From assembly GCA_024398785.1 (NCBI GenBank), contig JAKSIO010000001.1, forward strand, positions 186,001-250,000: 64,000 bases of DNA, given 5' to 3'. This DNA is from Bacteroidaceae bacterium (GTDB taxonomy: Bacteria > Bacteroidota > Bacteroidia > Bacteroidales > Bacteroidaceae). Shown here one piece after another: positions 61,415 to 64,000 of the stretch; position 1 is the stretch's first letter; each line of letters opens with the position of its first letter. The translations under genes were made by a program, and so were the position numbers. The notes below the pieces were generated by a model that was not told the DNA's origin, did no database searches, and saw only the letters and a program-made list of their open reading frames with translations.

Positions 61415-62431
61415 CTATTTGATTTTATTCAGAATGTCTTCTGCAGAAATATTTGCCATGCAACGGTAGTCGCCGTATCTGCACTTTCTGTTCCCTTTGA
61501 TGGTGCATGGCCTGCATGGCAAGTCAACTTGAACAGCATTGTTTATTGACTGTTTATAACCCAAGAAACCTGTATATGGATGAGTTGCTCCCCAGACGGA
61601 AACGACCGGAGTTCCAACGCACGATGCCAGGTGCATGTTGGATGAGTCCATACCTATCAGCATGTCCAGGTGACTTATAAGATTCAGTTCACCTTTTAAC
61701 CCTCCAAGTTCTTTTGTAACAAGTTCTGCACCTGTGTATTTCTCCGCCCATGGTCTTGCAACTGCAAGTTCCTTTTCTCCAAAAGCAAAGATGAAGATGC
61801 GATATCCTCTTTGTGAAAGCCCAGCAATTACCTTTTCAGTAGTTGAAGCAGGAAGAATCTTGCCTTCACTTGAGGCAAACGGCGCAACGCCAATCCATTT
61901 TCCGTTTTTTTCGCCGACAATCTGATCTATCTCCTTCATATTTCCCTTGATTTCAGGATAGATGCTTTTGAAATGAATGTCAAAATCTATGCCAAGCCTA
62001 TTGAACGTTCTGACGTACAATTCTGTAATAGGACGCAGTTGCTCCAGTTTCTTGTTGTGCAGTCTTATAAGCTGATTGCGTTTGCGTCTCTCTTTTCTGA
62101 CAACGGATACCTTGACAAAGTGCAACTTGAACATGAGATCAAGTAAAAGAGTGCGCAATTTGCCGTGCAAATCTGCTACTGCGTCAATTTTATATTTTGA
62201 TGTGATTTTTTTATAGAGGCGTCTGGCTCCACCAAAACCATTGTATTCTTTGTGTTTCACACCCATGAATGTCACGTTTCCCGGCATGAATTCAAACAAT
62301 GGCGCAAATTGCGGCTGCGTGAGAACGATTATGTTGTACTGCGGATGTGACTCTGCTAAAGATTCAATGACCGGAACCGTCAGCGCTACATCACCAATAG
62401 CTGTATAACGTATTACAAGAATGTTTTTCAT
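61415..62431 (-). CDS. glycosyltransferase family 9 (heptosyltransferase-like)
   Basis: A 338-residue GT-B enzyme similar to ADP-heptose:LPS heptosyltransferases. NILVIRYTAIGDVALTVPVI is the family N-terminus, WIGVAPFASSEGKILP and LIGMDSSNMHLASCVGTPVVSVWGATHPYTGF are donor-binding parts, and a Cys-rich end (CRPCTIKGNRKCRYGDYRCM) is typical of the Bacteroidota members. It probably adds a sugar to the LPS core or another surface glycan. It overlaps the DUF4254 gene by 4 bp. Confidence 0.93.
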   Translation of the reverse strand: MKNILVIRYTAIGDVALTVPVIESLAESHPQYNIIVLTQPQFAPLFEFMPGNVTFMGVKHKEYNGFGGARRLYKKITSKYKIDAVADLHGKLRTLLLDLMFKLHFVKVSVVRKERRKRNQLIRLHNKKLEQLRPITELYVRTFNRLGIDFDIHFKSIYPEIKGNMKEIDQIVGEKNGKWIGVAPFASSEGKILPASTTEKVIAGLSQRGYRIFIFAFGEKELAVARPWAEKYTGAELVTKELGGLKGELNLISHLDMLIGMDSSNMHLASCVGTPVVSVWGATHPYTGFLGYKQSINNAVQVDLPCRPCTIKGNRKCRYGDYRCMANISAEDILNKIK

Positions 62432-63033
62432 TTGTTTTTGTAGAGAACCGGATTCAGGGCCGGATCGTTGTACATTTTCATCTGTTTGTAGACTTTCATG
62501 TATTTGCGTCCGTTCTGCATATCATCCAACAGTGTGTCAATGGCCTGCATCAAATCCTTTTTCTGTTCAAGCAGTACTGCCAGTTTCTCTTTGCATTTTG
62601 CCTGAACCTGCTTGTCGCTGTCTGTGCGGTTTGCCTCAATTTCCATGTGATAGATCTTGAGTGCCAGAATTGACAGACGGTCAACAGCCCATGCTGGACT
62701 TTCCGTATTAATTGTTGCGTCTGCAAGGGTTTTTACGTTGCCGAACTGCTCAAGAAAATAGCTGTCTATCATTTCAACCAGGTCTGTACGGTCCTGATTG
62801 GATTTATCTATACGGCGTTTGATGGCCAATGCATTTACAGGGTCAATTTCAGGGTCACGGATTATGTCTTCCAAATGCCACTGTACTGTGTCAATCCAGT
62901 TCTTGAGATAGAGACGGTTCTCTATAGTATTTTGGGCATAAGGATTGGATATAGGTGTATCAACGTTATCTTTCTTATGATAATCGGCTATAACTCTGTT
63001 GAATATTTCAAAACTTGATTCGCAGAACGACAT
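62428..63033 (-). CDS. DUF4254 domain-containing protein
   Basis: A 201-residue mainly helical soluble protein with the recognisable NPYAQNTIENRLYLKNWIDTVQ-like start (key stretch ENRLYLKNWIDTVQWHLED) and DPVNALAIKRRIDKSNQDRTD. DUF4254 has no known activity but is nearly always encoded next to the GT9 gene, suggesting a joint role in LPS synthesis (inference). Confidence 0.88.
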   Translation of the reverse strand: MSFCESSFEIFNRVIADYHKKDNVDTPISNPYAQNTIENRLYLKNWIDTVQWHLEDIIRDPEIDPVNALAIKRRIDKSNQDRTDLVEMIDSYFLEQFGNVKTLADATINTESPAWAVDRLSILALKIYHMEIEANRTDSDKQVQAKCKEKLAVLLEQKKDLMQAIDTLLDDMQNGRKYMKVYKQMKMYNDPALNPVLYKNK

Positions 63034-63074
63034 AATATATCTTTTAAATTCAGATTGCGAAGTTAGTGAAAATT

Positions 63075-63626
63075 TTATAGATAATAAACAAATTCAGGGC
63101 CCGTGTTGAATAATAGGTCTATTATTGAGAGATTTCCTATAAAACCGTTCTTGTTTTGGAATACCTGCCAATATGTTTTTTCATTATAGACAGGTTCTTT
63201 CTGAATGCCGGAAAATGCTGCGGTGGGCTGAATCGTGCTCTTTATCTCCAGAAGCTCCGTTATTTTAAGTGTGAGATCCATATTCAGATCGTACAGAAAT
63301 GTATATTCTTTGTCTATTATATTGAATATGTCATCTTTATAATACAGAAAAAACGGAGAGTTCATGTATGCCGTTTCCAGTGCAGCTTTGTGCTGGTGGC
63401 GCCAATTGTGATGTGCGCTTATGCGTACATCTTTTGTGTGTATTTTCAATGCGCTGCTTTCAACCGGAACCGTAAGGGTCTGTATTCCGTTGCTGTCTGC
63501 TATGCGGCAACGGTTTCTTACAGTTTGTTTTGTGTAATTGTCAAACCCCTCAATAAATATACTGTCTGTTGAATTGATGGCCTGAAACCAACTTATTGGC
63601 GGCATGTAAGCCGATGTCAACACCAT
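63075..63626 (-). CDS. WbqC-like family protein
   Basis: A 183-residue protein of the WbqC family, found in O-antigen and envelope clusters. SAYMPPISWFQAIN at the start, IEGFDNYTKQTVRNRCRI and GIQTLTVPVE are typical, as is SAHHNWRHQHKAALETAYMNSPFF. WbqC proteins are thought to be acyl- or aminotransfer-related but remain uncertain. The ATG at 63626 overlaps neither neighbour's body; lepB ends 3 bp upstream (63629). Confidence 0.88.
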   Translation of the reverse strand: MVLTSAYMPPISWFQAINSTDSIFIEGFDNYTKQTVRNRCRIADSNGIQTLTVPVESSALKIHTKDVRISAHHNWRHQHKAALETAYMNSPFFLYYKDDIFNIIDKEYTFLYDLNMDLTLKITELLEIKSTIQPTAAFSGIQKEPVYNEKTYWQVFQNKNGFIGNLSIIDLLFNTGPEFVYYL

Positions 63627-63628
63627 TT

Positions 63629-64000
63629 TCAATTGTAGTTTTTAACAGCGTGGAAAAGTCTGTTCCAACGGATTTTTCCTTTCTGACCAAAACTCTTGTC
63701 TTTGTCTAACGATAACCAAACCACTACAGGACGACCTACAATGTGGTCTTCCGGAACAAACCCCCAGTAACGGGAATCCGCACTGTTGTGACGGTTGTCT
63801 CCCATCATCCAGTAATAATCCATACTGAATGTGTATTGCTGTGTCTCTTTTCCGTTGATGTAGATTATATTGTCTTTAACCTGCAGACTGTTGCCTTCAT
63901 AAACTTTGATGCAACGCTCGTAAAGCGGAAGATTCTCTAATGACAGTTGAACCGATTCCCCTTTTTGTGGAATCCAGATTGGGCCATAGTTGTCTTCCGT
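63629..64000 (-). CDS. lepB: signal peptidase I, C-terminal part, truncated by window edge
   Basis: The minus-strand frame is open from base 64000 to the stop at 63629, 123 codons. The visible part has the conserved box YYWMMGDNRHNSADSRYWGF, with the DNRxxSxDSR motif of signal peptidase I, and FVPEDHIVGRPVVVWLS. The catalytic Ser and Lys and the membrane anchor lie outside the window. In Bacteroidales lepB is often followed by WbqC, as here. Confidence 0.93.
   Translation of the reverse strand, partial: TEDNYGPIWIPQKGESVQLSLENLPLYERCIKVYEGNSLQVKDNIIYINGKETQQYTFSMDYYWMMGDNRHNSADSRYWGFVPEDHIVGRPVVVWLSLDKDKSFGQKGKIRWNRLFHAVKNYN

Overview
The window is ordinary-looking chromosome from a member of the Bacteroidales (phylum Bacteroidota); the family cannot be fixed from sequence alone. 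Four things point there: promoters of the TTTG / TAnnTTTG type instead of sigma-70 boxes, almost no Shine-Dalgarno sequences, many lipoproteins and DUF families typical of the phylum (DUF2490, DUF4254, DUF4834, DUF6057-like), and homologues of the type IX secretion regulators PorX and PorW. Genes are dense on both strands. I see no phage, integrase, insertion sequence, rRNA operon or CRISPR array.

Layout. 1-1757: 3' end of a large surface macroglobulin-like protein. 1794-7736: an operon of a VTC-type polyphosphate polymerase domain protein, a DUF4956 membrane protein, a DUF2490 outer-membrane protein, a small secreted protein and a Cthe_2159-type carbohydrate-binding protein, running on into pyrH, a small ribbon-helix-helix-like gene and tadA. 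7760-11310: class I fumarase and an EF-hand membrane protein. 11334-17766: a tandemly duplicated convergent pair (CxxCH beta-propeller lipoprotein plus DUF6057-like membrane protein). 17874-22350: rsmI, a coiled-coil lipoprotein, hflX, frr, rsgA. 22358-24366: a membrane LytTR regulator and pepT, with a phased array of GTCACT boxes upstream. 24557-28920: acyl-CoA ligase, menA, a FISUMP-like protein and a glycosyltransferase. 29031-29343: tRNA-Lys and a structured repeat element. 29344-40229: a long minus-strand block with psd, pssA, a DUF4834 gene, dnaE, trxA, a Cys-cluster protein, porW-like, porX and tsaE. 40297-42050: a methyltransferase, tRNA-Pro and a second structured element. 42051-46619: a ClpB without its N-domain, a FISUMP-like lipoprotein and adenine deaminase. 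46616-53942: a six-gene minus operon (nucleoside kinase, rpoN, purE, ispG, acetyltransferase, STAS-kinase fusion). 54040-57069: an FKBP lipoprotein, an Lrp regulator and a glutamine-amidotransferase/dipeptidase fusion. 57035-64000: an Ig-like lipoprotein, rnc, fabF, acpP and the envelope cluster lepB-WbqC-DUF4254-GT9.

The most unusual signals are non-coding. Each tRNA gene is followed directly by an element of about 141-147 nt in which a perfect 16-17 bp outer stem encloses three hairpins. A 25-nt spacer follows, then hairpin-forming repeats of one recognisable family. The two elements share architecture but hardly any sequence in the stems, which suggests that structure is what is kept. Other points of interest are the duplication that left a fossil of the rsmI start behind, the 21-bp phased LytTR boxes, a perfect 19-bp palindrome in front of clpB, and the VTC/DUF4956/Cthe_2159 surface cluster.
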